64,000 nucleotides of DNA from JAVBJN01 sp031546985 (lineage in GTDB: Bacteria; Bacteroidota; Bacteroidia; Chitinophagales; Chitinophagaceae), in assembly GCA_031546985.1 (NCBI GenBank), contig JAVBJN010000017.1:1-64000 (forward strand), in the 5' to 3' direction. The stretch's first letter is position 1, and every line of letters starts with the position of its first letter. Below are positions 1 to 7,596 of the stretch, one piece after another. The translations under genes were made by a program, and so were the position numbers. A model generated the notes under the pieces. The model was not told the origin of the DNA. It was given only the letters and a program-made list of their open reading frames with translations, and ran no database searches.

Positions 1-303
1 CAGGTGCAATGTAGCCGCAAGCGCTGCTTTATCGCCGCTTTGCAGCACATGTTGCAAGCCCTGCACCAGATCGCCATAGATCTTATGGTGCAGCTCGGTG
101 TAGATAAAAGCCATTTTGAGTTCATATCCTTTGCGCTGCCCCGGCTGGTTCACGACCTGTATACCCATGTATACCATGCCAATAACCAACGCCAGCAATA
201 CCAGCAGCCTGTTGGCCGCTATCTCTCTGCACCCGTTTAATATAAACCTTATAAAATCTTCCGCTATGCTATCGGAGGTCTGTTGCGTCTTTTGCTGATC
301 CAT
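1..303 (-). CDS. Membrane protein, N-terminal fragment (runs off left edge)
   Basis: The reading frame opens at an ATG at 303-301 and stays open for 101 codons to the edge of the window, so the C-terminus is missing. The protein starts with a polar segment of about 30 residues, then one strongly hydrophobic helix at about residues 34-52 (LLVLLALVIGMVYMGIQVV), then a polar part that would lie outside the cytoplasm. It begins 28 bases downstream of the nucleotidyltransferase-like gene on the same strand, so the two are probably co-transcribed. I do not recognise a family. A single-span anchor plus an extracytoplasmic domain is all that can be seen. Confidence 0.7.
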   Translation of the reverse strand, partial: MDQQKTQQTSDSIAEDFIRFILNGCREIAANRLLVLLALVIGMVYMGIQVVNQPGQRKGYELKMAFIYTELHHKIYGDLVQGLQHVLQSGDKAALAATLHL

Positions 304-331
304 ATAATTATTCGGCTAGTCGATAGAAGGT

Positions 332-1261
332 TTAACAAGCTACCTGGCTTACAGCAGGCGCAGCCGGCATATTCCGGTATACTTCCAATTGGTTCAATAC
401 CTTTTTCTGGGTGTTCTTGAAATGATTTTTAGATACGTTGGTGCGGGTTTTAAACGCCAGGTTATAGTCTTCCTGCGGGTAACCGCTGCGGCGCCATTTG
501 CGTTGCCATTTCTGGTCGGTCATACGCATGAGCCATTGGTTTAAGCCAGCAGGCGCCAGCTTATTGAGCACCCATTCCACTCCTTTGCGCACCGTTGCTT
601 TTTCTGAACGGGGAAAAAAAGAAGCCTTATCGTAATTGGGCAGCATGGCCTTGCTCCAGGTGTTGTGCGCATAAAAGCGTTCGTAACATTCGGAGTGGCT
701 GAACAAAGGCACCAAGGTGGCCAGCTCTGTAGCCGTAAAGCGGTTTTGCTCTTCAATCTGCAAAGCCGTTTCGTCTACAAAATAGTTCATGCAGAAATCG
801 TGCTGCCGGTTAAAGATAAAAGTGCATTTCTTAAAAATATGGAGCAGTGTGCGGGCTATCCACAAACGATTGGTAGCGGTAACAATAAAAAAATCGATAT
901 CGGCGCCCTTAGGCGCAATACCTTTGGAAAGCGAACCCGATAAGCCTACAAATGTAACAAACGGAAACCAGGAGATGATCCTGGCCGAGCGTTGGATGCG
1001 GTGCTGAAACCCATCCAGTTTTTGCCGGGCTTCGAGCCGGGCCACAACCGAGCCGCGTATATCGGCCAGTCCGTAATAATCGTTAAACACCTGCACCTCG
1101 CCCAGGTGTACCAGCCGGTTAAGGCAGCCTTGTACATCCTGCTCGCTGCAGGGCATGCCTGCAAACAACCTTATTTCTGTAGCCAAAAGCGGGTGGTTGA
1201 AGCACGAGAAATAACGTAACGTATCTATAACTGCTTGTTCCAAAGGGTGGTGGTATTCCAT
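332..1261 (-). CDS. Nucleotidyltransferase-fold protein with N-terminal winged-helix-like region
   Basis: A 309-residue cytoplasmic protein. Residues about 1-75 look like a winged-helix or MarR-like region. The centre carries the DNA polymerase beta-type nucleotidyltransferase signature: Gly109-Ser110 followed by the acidic pair in ADIDFFIV (Asp121, Asp123), spaced as in GS-x10-DxD. The C-terminal third is basic and of unknown role. Proteins of this architecture occur in Bacteroidota near polysaccharide or membrane-protein genes, but the nucleotide-transfer substrate is not known. It is followed closely by the partial membrane protein at the left edge. The product name is a fold assignment; the function is not inferred. 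Confidence 0.7.
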   Translation of the reverse strand: MEYHHPLEQAVIDTLRYFSCFNHPLLATEIRLFAGMPCSEQDVQGCLNRLVHLGEVQVFNDYYGLADIRGSVVARLEARQKLDGFQHRIQRSARIISWFPFVTFVGLSGSLSKGIAPKGADIDFFIVTATNRLWIARTLLHIFKKCTFIFNRQHDFCMNYFVDETALQIEEQNRFTATELATLVPLFSHSECYERFYAHNTWSKAMLPNYDKASFFPRSEKATVRKGVEWVLNKLAPAGLNQWLMRMTDQKWQRKWRRSGYPQEDYNLAFKTRTNVSKNHFKNTQKKVLNQLEVYRNMPAAPAVSQVAC

Positions 1262-1474
1262 AAGTCAAATTTCAAAACCGTGCACAAGGGTAAATATATC
1301 AAATTAAGGACACATTTCAAATATTCAACAACTGTTTATAATCATTCTGAATTTACCCACATTGTCAATTCGCTGCCAGGCTATTCCGGACGAAAACGGA
1401 ATCCCTGCCGACGAAACCACATTTTTACGTTACGGCCATTTTGCCCAACACTGCCTTAAGCCATAGAGATTGCT

Positions 1475-1482
1475 TAATTTTG
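1475..1482 (+). promoter_or_regulatory. Predicted -7 promoter element for the aldehyde dehydrogenase gene
   Basis: TAATTTTG matches the Bacteroidota -7 consensus TAnnTTTG and lies 32 bases before the ATG at 1515. No good -33 TTTG is seen at the usual spacing. Confidence 0.4.
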
Positions 1483-1514
1483 CACTTCCGCATTCATCAA
1501 GCGGCTTTTGAACA

Positions 1515-2984
1515 ATGAACATTCCGGCATTACAAGAGACTCCTCAAAAGATCCAGAACTTTATTGGCGGCAACTGGCAAGCCCCGGTAAAAGGACAATA
1601 TATCGACAACATTAATCCTGCTACGGGCGCTACCTATAGCCAAACGCCCGACAGTACACATGAAGATGTGGAACTGGCCGTAACAGCCGCGCAGGCAGCA
1701 TTTCCCGGCTGGAGCACCACCTCGCTGGAAGAGCGTTTTATGATCCTGAACCGCATTGCGGAACTGATAGACCAAAACCTCGATGCACTGGCTATGGCCG
1801 AAACGGTAGACAATGGCAAACCGCTGTGGCTGAGCAAAAAAGTAGACATTGCAAGGGCTTCGAGCAATTTCCGTTTTTTCGCTACCGGCATCATGCATTT
1901 TGCTGCCGAAAGCCACCAGATGGAAGACAAAGCCATTAACTACACCCTGCGCCAACCCGTGGGTATTGTGGGCTGCATTTCTCCCTGGAACCTGCCTTTA
2001 TACCTCTTTACCTGGAAGATAGCGCCGGCACTGGCCGCAGGCAACTGCGTTATTGCCAAACCATCGGAAGTTACCCCCATGACGGGTTACCTGCTTACGC
2101 ATATCTGTAAAGCAGCCGGCTTGCCAGATGGTGTGCTCAACATTATTCACGGTACCGGCCCCGCTACCGGCAGCGCTATGGTAAGCCACCCCAAAATCAA
2201 AGCCATTTCGTTTACAGGCAGCACCCGTGCGGGCAAAGATATTGCTGCGGTGGCAGCGCCTATGTTTAAAAAGATTTCGCTGGAGCTGGGTGGCAAAAAC
2301 CCCAACATCATATTTGCCGATTGCGACTGGAAAAAAATGATTGCCACTACGGTACAATCTTCTTTCAGCAACCAGGGCCAGATCTGTCTTTGCGGTAGCC
2401 GCATCCTGGTAGAAAAAAGCATTTACGAGAAATTTAAGGCCGAGTTTATCGAAAAGGTAAAACACATTACAGTAGGCGATCCGCTGGAACCTACTACGAA
2501 GATGGGCGCGGTGGTGAGCAAGCTGCATTTCGATAAAGTAATGGGCTGTATAGAACTGGCCAAAGCAGAAGGCGGTACCATTCTACTGGGTGGCAAAGCT
2601 GTAACGCCGGAAGGCCGCTGTGCCAATGGGTACTTTATTGAGCCTACCATTATTGAAGGGCTGGGCCCCGATTGCCGCACCAATATGGAAGAGATATTTG
2701 GCCCGGTGGTAACCCTGCAACCTTTCGAAACCGAAGAAGAAGCCCTGACCCTGGCCAACGCCAGTGAATATGGCCTGGCTGCCACCATCTGGACGCAGGA
2801 CATTAGCCGTGCCAACCGTATGGCTATGAAAGTAGAAAGCGGCATTATCTGGGTAAATACCTGGCTGCTGCGCGATCTGCGTACCCCTTTTGGCGGTATG
2901 AAAAACTCCGGCGTAGGCCGTGAGGGAGGCTGGGACGCGCTCCGCTTCTTTACCGAACCTAAAAACGTTTGTATCCAACTATAA
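1515..2984 (+). CDS. Aldehyde dehydrogenase, 2-aminomuconate/2-hydroxymuconate-semialdehyde type
   Basis: A complete 489-residue NAD-dependent aldehyde dehydrogenase. Visible active-site parts are Asn159 in PWN, Lys182 in AKPSE, Glu257 in LELGGKNPN and the nucleophile Cys291 in NQGQICLCGSR. The NQGQICLC segment and the C-terminal WVNTWLLRDLRTPFGG with its extra arginines resemble the ALDH8 / aminomuconate-semialdehyde dehydrogenase branch rather than betaine-aldehyde or general ALDHs. That enzyme oxidises 2-aminomuconate semialdehyde in kynurenine (tryptophan) or aminophenol breakdown. A RidA protein resembling 2-aminomuconate deaminase lies 3 kb away, which fits the same pathway. The gene is monocistronic, with a promoter-like TAATTTTG upstream and a strong terminator downstream. 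The substrate is inferred from motifs; 2-hydroxymuconate semialdehyde is the main alternative. Confidence 0.85.
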   Translation: MNIPALQETPQKIQNFIGGNWQAPVKGQYIDNINPATGATYSQTPDSTHEDVELAVTAAQAAFPGWSTTSLEERFMILNRIAELIDQNLDALAMAETVDNGKPLWLSKKVDIARASSNFRFFATGIMHFAAESHQMEDKAINYTLRQPVGIVGCISPWNLPLYLFTWKIAPALAAGNCVIAKPSEVTPMTGYLLTHICKAAGLPDGVLNIIHGTGPATGSAMVSHPKIKAISFTGSTRAGKDIAAVAAPMFKKISLELGGKNPNIIFADCDWKKMIATTVQSSFSNQGQICLCGSRILVEKSIYEKFKAEFIEKVKHITVGDPLEPTTKMGAVVSKLHFDKVMGCIELAKAEGGTILLGGKAVTPEGRCANGYFIEPTIIEGLGPDCRTNMEEIFGPVVTLQPFETEEEALTLANASEYGLAATIWTQDISRANRMAMKVESGIIWVNTWLLRDLRTPFGGMKNSGVGREGGWDALRFFTEPKNVCIQL

Positions 2985-2991
2985 AAGCAAA

Positions 2992-3024
2992 GCCCTCCTG
3001 CGATTAACACAGGAGGGCCTTTTT
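2992..3024. terminator. Bidirectional intrinsic terminator
   Basis: A 9-bp perfect stem (GCCCTCCTG with CAGGAGGGC) and a 9-base loop are followed by CTTTTT. It sits between the converging aldehyde dehydrogenase gene and the small gene at 3048-3233. Confidence 0.85.
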
Positions 3025-3047
3025 ATGTTTACGCCTTGGCGTAGTTC

Positions 3048-3233
3048 TTATCTTTTAGCCTGGTTCAGCTCTTTAAGCAACTCTGTAGCAGGCACATGCA
3101 ATACCTTTCCGTTTCTTTCTACCACCAGCGTGCCGCCATGCAATGCGGTTTCTTCTACCAGCTTGCGGTAAGCCTTACGTACACCTTCCAGAATTTTCTG
3201 TCCTAAATCTTTTTCCGATTGTGGGAGACTCAT
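3048..3233 (-). CDS. Small conserved-looking protein coupled to the zeta-like kinase
   Basis: A 61-residue protein when started at the ATG at 3233. The frame is open ten codons further upstream, but the 3233 ATG overlaps the stop codon of the kinase gene in an ATGA arrangement, the usual sign of translational coupling. The first half is a charged amphipathic helix (QKILEGVRKAYRKLVEE). The second half has a small beta hairpin (GGTLVVERNGKVLHVP) and a basic tail. No cysteines, no signal peptide. Function unknown; it may be a regulator or partner of the kinase encoded just before it. The order, kinase first and small protein second, is not that of the classic epsilon-zeta toxin-antitoxin operon. 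Confidence 0.7.
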   Translation of the reverse strand: MSLPQSEKDLGQKILEGVRKAYRKLVEETALHGGTLVVERNGKVLHVPATELLKELNQAKR

Positions 3234-3811
3234 AGCTGAACCTGTTGTTGAATGTGATGCCAAATTTCGGTAGAAACCACCGACTTTTCAAAATTTTGTT
3301 TGCCCTGCGCCACCAGGTCGGCCATACCCAAAGTGTTATCCAGCAGCAACCAGCGGTCGCATACAGGCGAGTACAGTTTAAAAAAATTATAAATACCTCT
3401 GTAATATCGCCTTTCTATCACCTCCAGCGGTATGTTGTGTCCACCTTTAGACACCCTGTCGCGTACCCTTTGCTGCGCCTGCACCGGCGAATTGAGCCAG
3501 AAATACAGTAAAGTAACTTCGTAGCCCCGTGCCTGCGCCCGTTTTACGAGATTAACATAACTACGGGTAGCCAGCGTGGTTTCAAACGCAAAGTCTACCG
3601 CTTCGTGCAGCAGCTCTTCTATTCGTTGCAGCATTAACCTGCCCGCTTCTATAGCCACGCTCTCGGGATTGAGGGGCGAAAGACCGTATGCAATAATATC
3701 TGCATTGACAAACTCGCGGCAGCCCAGCATTTCGGGCAGCACGGTAAACGAAGCAGTGGTTTTACCCGCTCCGTTGCAACCCGATATGATATAAAGATTT
3801 TTTACGCTCAT
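3230..3811 (-). CDS. Zeta-toxin-like / AAA P-loop kinase
   Basis: A 193-residue P-loop phosphotransferase, starting at the ATG at 3811 (MSVKNLYIISG). Walker A is GCNGAGKTT at residues 11-19. It is followed by FVNADIIA, the NAD-type motif of zeta/AAA_33 kinases, and FAFETTLATRSY, a typical substrate-contact strand. Zeta toxins phosphorylate UDP-N-acetylglucosamine, but many chromosomal relatives have no proven toxicity. Here the gene overlaps by four bases a downstream 61-residue gene and lies 158 bases after an acyl-CoA synthetase gene on the same strand; that gap holds dispersed repeats. Kinase fold is clear; toxicity and substrate are not shown. Confidence 0.75.
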   Translation of the reverse strand: MSVKNLYIISGCNGAGKTTASFTVLPEMLGCREFVNADIIAYGLSPLNPESVAIEAGRLMLQRIEELLHEAVDFAFETTLATRSYVNLVKRAQARGYEVTLLYFWLNSPVQAQQRVRDRVSKGGHNIPLEVIERRYYRGIYNFFKLYSPVCDRWLLLDNTLGMADLVAQGKQNFEKSVVSTEIWHHIQQQVQL

Positions 3812-3867
3812 GCCAGCGGTAAAGGTAAGGGGCAAAGGTGAAAAGTGAAAGGCGAACCCAACCTTAT

Positions 3868-3907
3868 CTGTCATGCTGCACCAGGGAACGAGGAAGCAGC
3901 ACCTCAC
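3868..3907. repeat. Dispersed 40-bp intergenic repeat, copy 1
   Basis: This 40-base stretch matches 49500-49539 at about 33 of 40 positions, with no length difference. Both contain the core TGTCATGCTGC and the shared block ACGAGGA. It lies in the gap between the acyl-CoA synthetase and kinase genes. Confidence 0.65.
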
Positions 3908-3929
3908 AACCTGCCTGCGGCAGACAGTT

Positions 3930-3967
3930 TCGCCAATTCACCAATCCGTTAATCCGCAATTCCTCAA
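3930..3967. repeat. Degenerate heptamer/octamer string
   Basis: Consecutive units such as CCAATCC, GTTAATCC, GCAATTCC and TCAATCC form an imperfect short tandem array just downstream of the acyl-CoA synthetase stop codon. A similar array lies at 46600-46635. Confidence 0.45.
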
Positions 3968-3969
3968 TC

Positions 3970-5664
3970 CTATTTATAAAAATACTCCTGCTCGCCCACC
4001 GCGCCTTTGGCTTTCTTCTCCACTTCGGCCGCTCTTAATTCCATACGGCGAATTTTTCCGCTGATGGTTTTGGGCAACTCTTTTACAAACTCAATAATGC
4101 GGGGCATTTTATAAGGTGCCATATGCTCCCTGCAATAATTAAAGATTTTGCGGGCCAGGTTTTCATTAGCCTCCGCATCGGGATGCAGAATGATGTATGC
4201 TTTTACCTCGGCGGTTTTCATCGGGTGCGGGCTGCCCACCACAGCAGATTCCAACACCTCATCCAGCTCGATAAGCACACTTTCTACCTCGAACGGACCC
4301 ACGCGGTAGTCGGAGCTTTTAATCACATCATCGTTGCGGCCCACAAACCAGATGTAGCCTTCTTCGTCTACAAAAGCCTTATCACCGGTATAGTACAGGC
4401 CATGCTTAAATACTTCTGCCGTTTTTTCGGGCATGCCCAGGTATTCCTTAAAAATGCCGTTGAATACGCCGGGTTTCATGCGCACGGCAATCTGCCCTTC
4501 TTCGTGCGGTGGCAATATGTTTCCATCGTCATCGGCAATTACAATATCGTACAGGAAAGCAGGCTTGCCCATAGAGCCAAATTTCACTTTATCGCCCGGC
4601 AGGTTGCATACCATGCAGGTGCTTTCCGTTTGCCCAAAACCATCGCGAATCAGGTGGCCGGTGCCTCTTTGCCAGGCTTCGATCACTTCGGGATTCAATG
4701 GTTCGCCCGCGCTTACACACTGGCGCAGGTTAAATTTATAGGCAGCCAGATCTTCCTGCACCAATTGGCGCAAAGCCGTGGGCGGGCAGCACAGCGTAGT
4801 AATCTTATACTTGCTGATGGCAGCCAACTGACCGGCAGCATTAAAACGGCCTTCTTGCTTATAACTAAAAATAGTTGCGCCTACATTGAGCGGGGCAAAA
4901 AAGCTGCTCCACGAGAATTTGGCCCAGCCCGGTTGCGAAATATTATAGTGTTTATCGCCGGGTTTTAAGCCTATCCATGCGGCTGTGGTAAGGTGGCCCA
5001 GCGGGTAACTGCTGTGCGTATGTGCCGCAATTTTGGGCATACCGGTAGTACCGGAAGTAAAAAACAGGAATAAGGTATCTGTAGCCAGTGTATCGGCCGC
5101 TGTAGCTTGCGCATCGTGCTGGTATACCACATCGAAATGGTGCCAGTCGGGCGCTTTATGATCCATTAGCAGTTTTACCGGTGCATCCATCCCTGCCAGC
5201 GCCTCGGCTTCGTTTATCTTGCCGTGGTTTTCTTCATCGCTGATGATTACCCGTGGCGGATTGGCCTTAAACCGGTAGGCAATATCCTCGGCAGATAGAA
5301 TATTGGCCGCAGGCATCAGCACAAAGCCCCCTTTGATAATAGCCAGGTAGCTTACCCATAAAGAGGCATGCAACCCACCCAGCAGGCACACCGTATCGCC
5401 CTTTTGCACCCCGCTCGCCCGCAGGTAGTTGAGCAGGCGGTTGCACTGCTGCAAAGCATTGTGATAGCTTACCGATGCTATAATACCGTCCTCATCTATC
5501 AGTTCCAGCATTGTTCTTTCGGGGTGCTCGTGCACATGAATGGCTTCAAACACATCGCGCACCCAGTTGAAATGCTCCGGCACCTTCAATTCCAGTTGCT
5601 CCAGCTCATGATAATGTTCGTTCTGTAACGCCTTCAGGTAAGCATTAAAATATTTTTGCAGCAT
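3970..5664 (-). CDS. Acyl-CoA synthetase (AMP-forming), medium-chain/benzoate-CoA ligase type
   Basis: A 564-residue ANL-superfamily ligase that activates a carboxylic acid to acyl-AMP and then acyl-CoA. The start at 5664 (MLQKYFNAYLKAL) is chosen because the 32 codons open upstream are low quality. Visible motifs, in order: the phosphate loop TSGTTGMPK, the adenine motif DGFGQTEST, YYTGD, the hinge region FVGRNDDVIKSSDYR and the C-terminal catalytic lysine in PKTISGKIRR. Architecture and N-terminus resemble MACS and benzoate/2-aminobenzoate-CoA ligases. Its neighbours suggest aromatic or kynurenine catabolism, so anthranilate or another aromatic acid is a possible substrate, but acetate or a medium-chain fatty acid cannot be excluded. 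Confidence 0.85.
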   Translation of the reverse strand: MLQKYFNAYLKALQNEHYHELEQLELKVPEHFNWVRDVFEAIHVHEHPERTMLELIDEDGIIASVSYHNALQQCNRLLNYLRASGVQKGDTVCLLGGLHASLWVSYLAIIKGGFVLMPAANILSAEDIAYRFKANPPRVIISDEENHGKINEAEALAGMDAPVKLLMDHKAPDWHHFDVVYQHDAQATAADTLATDTLFLFFTSGTTGMPKIAAHTHSSYPLGHLTTAAWIGLKPGDKHYNISQPGWAKFSWSSFFAPLNVGATIFSYKQEGRFNAAGQLAAISKYKITTLCCPPTALRQLVQEDLAAYKFNLRQCVSAGEPLNPEVIEAWQRGTGHLIRDGFGQTESTCMVCNLPGDKVKFGSMGKPAFLYDIVIADDDGNILPPHEEGQIAVRMKPGVFNGIFKEYLGMPEKTAEVFKHGLYYTGDKAFVDEEGYIWFVGRNDDVIKSSDYRVGPFEVESVLIELDEVLESAVVGSPHPMKTAEVKAYIILHPDAEANENLARKIFNYCREHMAPYKMPRIIEFVKELPKTISGKIRRMELRAAEVEKKAKGAVGEQEYFYK

Positions 5665-5819
5665 GCAGTGAGGGGGTTTAGGGGTTAGTGAAATACCAGT
5701 TCTAAAAATTAAAACTTTTTTGGCACAAAACCCATTATCCGGATTAACCTTTAACAGCATTTAACCTTTCTATCCGCATTTTACTGCAATTGTATATTTT
5801 CGCCGCAAAGAGCATTGTT

Positions 5820-6236
5820 ATGTCAGAAAAAATCTCAACCAATAAAGCCCCTCAGCCAGTAGGCCTGTATCCGCACGCACGCCGGGTGGGCAACCTGTTA
5901 TTCCTGTCTGGTATTGGTCCCCGCAAACCGGGTACCGATGAGATCCCGGGCCTGAAACTGGACAAAAACGGCAATTTTCTCGAATTCGATTTCGAAGCGC
6001 AGTGCCGCAGCGTATTTGACAACATCCGTATTGTGCTGGAAGAAAGCGGCAGCAAATGGGAAAACCTGGTAGATGTAACCGTTTTCCTGGTAAACATGAA
6101 ACGCGATTTCCACACCTACAACAAGCTGTATGCAGAGTATTTTAAAGATGCTATGCCTTGCCGCACCACCTGCGAGATCAACAGCCTGCCTACACCCATT
6201 GCCATTGAGCTCAAGTGTATTGCTACCATAGACTAA
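5820..6236 (+). CDS. RidA-family protein, probable 2-aminomuconate deaminase
   Basis: A 138-residue YjgF/RidA-fold protein. The start at 5820 (MSEKISTNKAP) is preferred over an open in-frame ATG ten codons upstream. Features that set it apart from housekeeping RidA are the N-terminal PVGLYPHARRVGNLLFLSG, an insertion around residues 40-55 (GTDEIPGLKLDKNGNFLEF), FLVNMKRDFHTYNKLY and the CRTTCEINSLPTPIAIEL end. These resemble 2-aminomuconate deaminases of the kynurenine and aminophenol routes, which hydrolyse 2-aminomuconate to 4-oxalocrotonate and ammonia. It is divergent from the acyl-CoA synthetase and 3 kb from the aminomuconate-semialdehyde-type dehydrogenase. TATTTTCG at 5795-5802 is a near -7 box. 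The specific activity is inferred. Confidence 0.75.
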   Translation: MSEKISTNKAPQPVGLYPHARRVGNLLFLSGIGPRKPGTDEIPGLKLDKNGNFLEFDFEAQCRSVFDNIRIVLEESGSKWENLVDVTVFLVNMKRDFHTYNKLYAEYFKDAMPCRTTCEINSLPTPIAIELKCIATID

Positions 6237-6254
6237 ACAAGCGCATTCCATACT

Positions 6255-6285
6255 AAACGTCCCTGCTACCGGCTGGGACGTTTTC
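6255..6285 (+). terminator. Intrinsic terminator of the RidA gene
   Basis: A 9-bp perfect stem (AAACGTCCC with GGGACGTTT) and an 11-base loop, followed by TC. It lies 18 bases after the stop codon. Confidence 0.75.
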
Positions 6286-6288
6286 ATT

Positions 6289-6318
6289 AGCTTAAATGCA
6301 CATCGCAGCATTTAAGCT
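6289..6318. repeat. Perfect 11-bp inverted repeat
   Basis: AGCTTAAATGC and GCATTTAAGCT are separated by 8 bases. It begins a few bases after the RidA terminator. It could be a second hairpin in the same 3' region or a protein-binding site. Confidence 0.6.
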
Positions 6319-6613
6319 GAAGCCACAGTAGTACAGCAGCAGGATCAGGGTAACACACCCGAAAACGAGACGTAACCATTTTTGGGCGGTTTTGGGGGTT
6401 ACCTTTTTCCGCAAAAAAGTAGCAGAAAGCTGAAACGGTTGCTACGATCCTGTTCTTCCCAAATGGCCAGGCGGCGATACGCGGCAGAATGCTAAATGTT
6501 GATTCTGGAAATACGTGGCTGCTATAAACCACTTGTAAGCACCCGATCTGGCCATAGAATTACCCACTGTTACAGTAAACCGGTATTTACTTTTAAGTTT
6601 TTACTTATTACCT

Positions 6614-6621
6614 TACCTTTG
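6614..6621 (+). promoter_or_regulatory. Predicted -7 promoter element for the transketolase gene
   Basis: TACCTTTG fits TAnnTTTG and ends 23 bases before the ATG at 6645. The -33 region is T-rich but has no clear TTTG. Confidence 0.45.
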
Positions 6622-6644
6622 CGCAAAATTTTTGAGTTCCCGAT

Positions 6645-7490
6645 ATGGAAAATCTGGATAAACTGAAGGACATCTCTTCGCAGGTTCGCCGCGACATTGT
6701 TAGAATGGTACATGCCGTACAGAGCGGTCACCCCGGTGGATCACTGGGTTGTACCGAATACCTGGTAGCCCTGTACTTCAAGATCATGAAACATGATCCT
6801 GCTTTTAACATGGATGCTAAGGGTGAAGACCTGTTCTTTCTGAGCAACGGCCACATTTCACCTGTATTTTACAGTGTACTGGCACGTTCCGGTTATTTCC
6901 CTGTAACGGAACTGGGCACTTTCCGTAAGCTCAACAGCCGTCTGCAAGGCCACCCGGCTACCCACGAACACCTGCCAGGTGTACGCATCGCCTCCGGCTC
7001 TCTGGGCCAGGGTATGAGCGTAGCTGCCGGCGCTGCCAAGGCTAAAAAGATGAACCAGGACGACCGTTTCGTGTACTCCCTGCACGGTGATGGCGAACTG
7101 CAGGAAGGCCAGATCTGGGAAGCAGCTATGTTTGCAGCCCACCACAAACTGGACAACCTGATCTCTACCATCGACTACAACGGCCAGCAGATCGACGGCC
7201 CTACCGAAAATGTAATGAGCCTCGGTAACCTTACCGATAAGTTCCGCGCATTTGGCTGGGAAGTACTGCATTGCACCGATGGTAACGATATGTACCAGGT
7301 AGTAGGTGTGCTGGAAGAAGCGCAAAAATTTGCCGGAAAAGGCAAACCCATCATGATTATTATGAAAACCGATATGGGTAAAGGCGTTGATTTTATGGAA
7401 GGTACGCACGAGTGGCATGGTATTGCCCCAAGCGATGAGCAACTGGCCAATGCACTGGGTCAATTGCCGGAAACATTGGGCGATTACTAA
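6645..7490 (+). CDS. Transketolase, N-terminal (thiamine diphosphate-binding) subunit
   Basis: A 281-residue protein equal to the N-terminal half of transketolase, as in split two-subunit enzymes. It carries ASGSLGQG at 116-123 and the thiamine diphosphate/Mg motif that begins GDG at 148-150 and ends with Asn179 in DYNGQ. The N-terminal SGHPGGSLG (residues 27-35) is also typical. Transketolase moves two-carbon units between sugar phosphates in the pentose phosphate pathway, and the enzyme needs the C-terminal pyrimidine-binding half. That half normally follows directly, but here the next gene is a vWA protein, and no C-terminal subunit lies anywhere in this window. A -7 box upstream and a strong terminator downstream show it is transcribed alone. 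Confidence 0.9.
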   Translation: MENLDKLKDISSQVRRDIVRMVHAVQSGHPGGSLGCTEYLVALYFKIMKHDPAFNMDAKGEDLFFLSNGHISPVFYSVLARSGYFPVTELGTFRKLNSRLQGHPATHEHLPGVRIASGSLGQGMSVAAGAAKAKKMNQDDRFVYSLHGDGELQEGQIWEAAMFAAHHKLDNLISTIDYNGQQIDGPTENVMSLGNLTDKFRAFGWEVLHCTDGNDMYQVVGVLEEAQKFAGKGKPIMIIMKTDMGKGVDFMEGTHEWHGIAPSDEQLANALGQLPETLGDY

Positions 7491-7555
7491 TACATTGTCA
7501 AAACATTAATACCTGCAATTCCTTCGCAGGTACGTTAATAAAATTTATATTCGTT

Positions 7556-7586
7556 AAAGGAGATGTTATACACATCTCCTTTTTCG
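7556..7586 (+). terminator. Intrinsic terminator of the transketolase subunit gene
   Basis: An 11-bp perfect stem (AAAGGAGATGT with ACATCTCCTTT) and a 5-base loop, followed by a T-rich tract. It ends only about ten bases before the ATG of the next gene. Confidence 0.85.
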
Positions 7587-7596
7587 TTTTAATACT

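Larger units (their letters stand above)
6237..6644. other. 408-bp intergenic region
   Basis: No convincing gene. It holds the RidA gene terminator, an 11-bp perfect hairpin at 6289-6318, and the predicted transketolase promoter. The middle (6320-6600) shows no recognisable feature. Confidence 0.6.
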
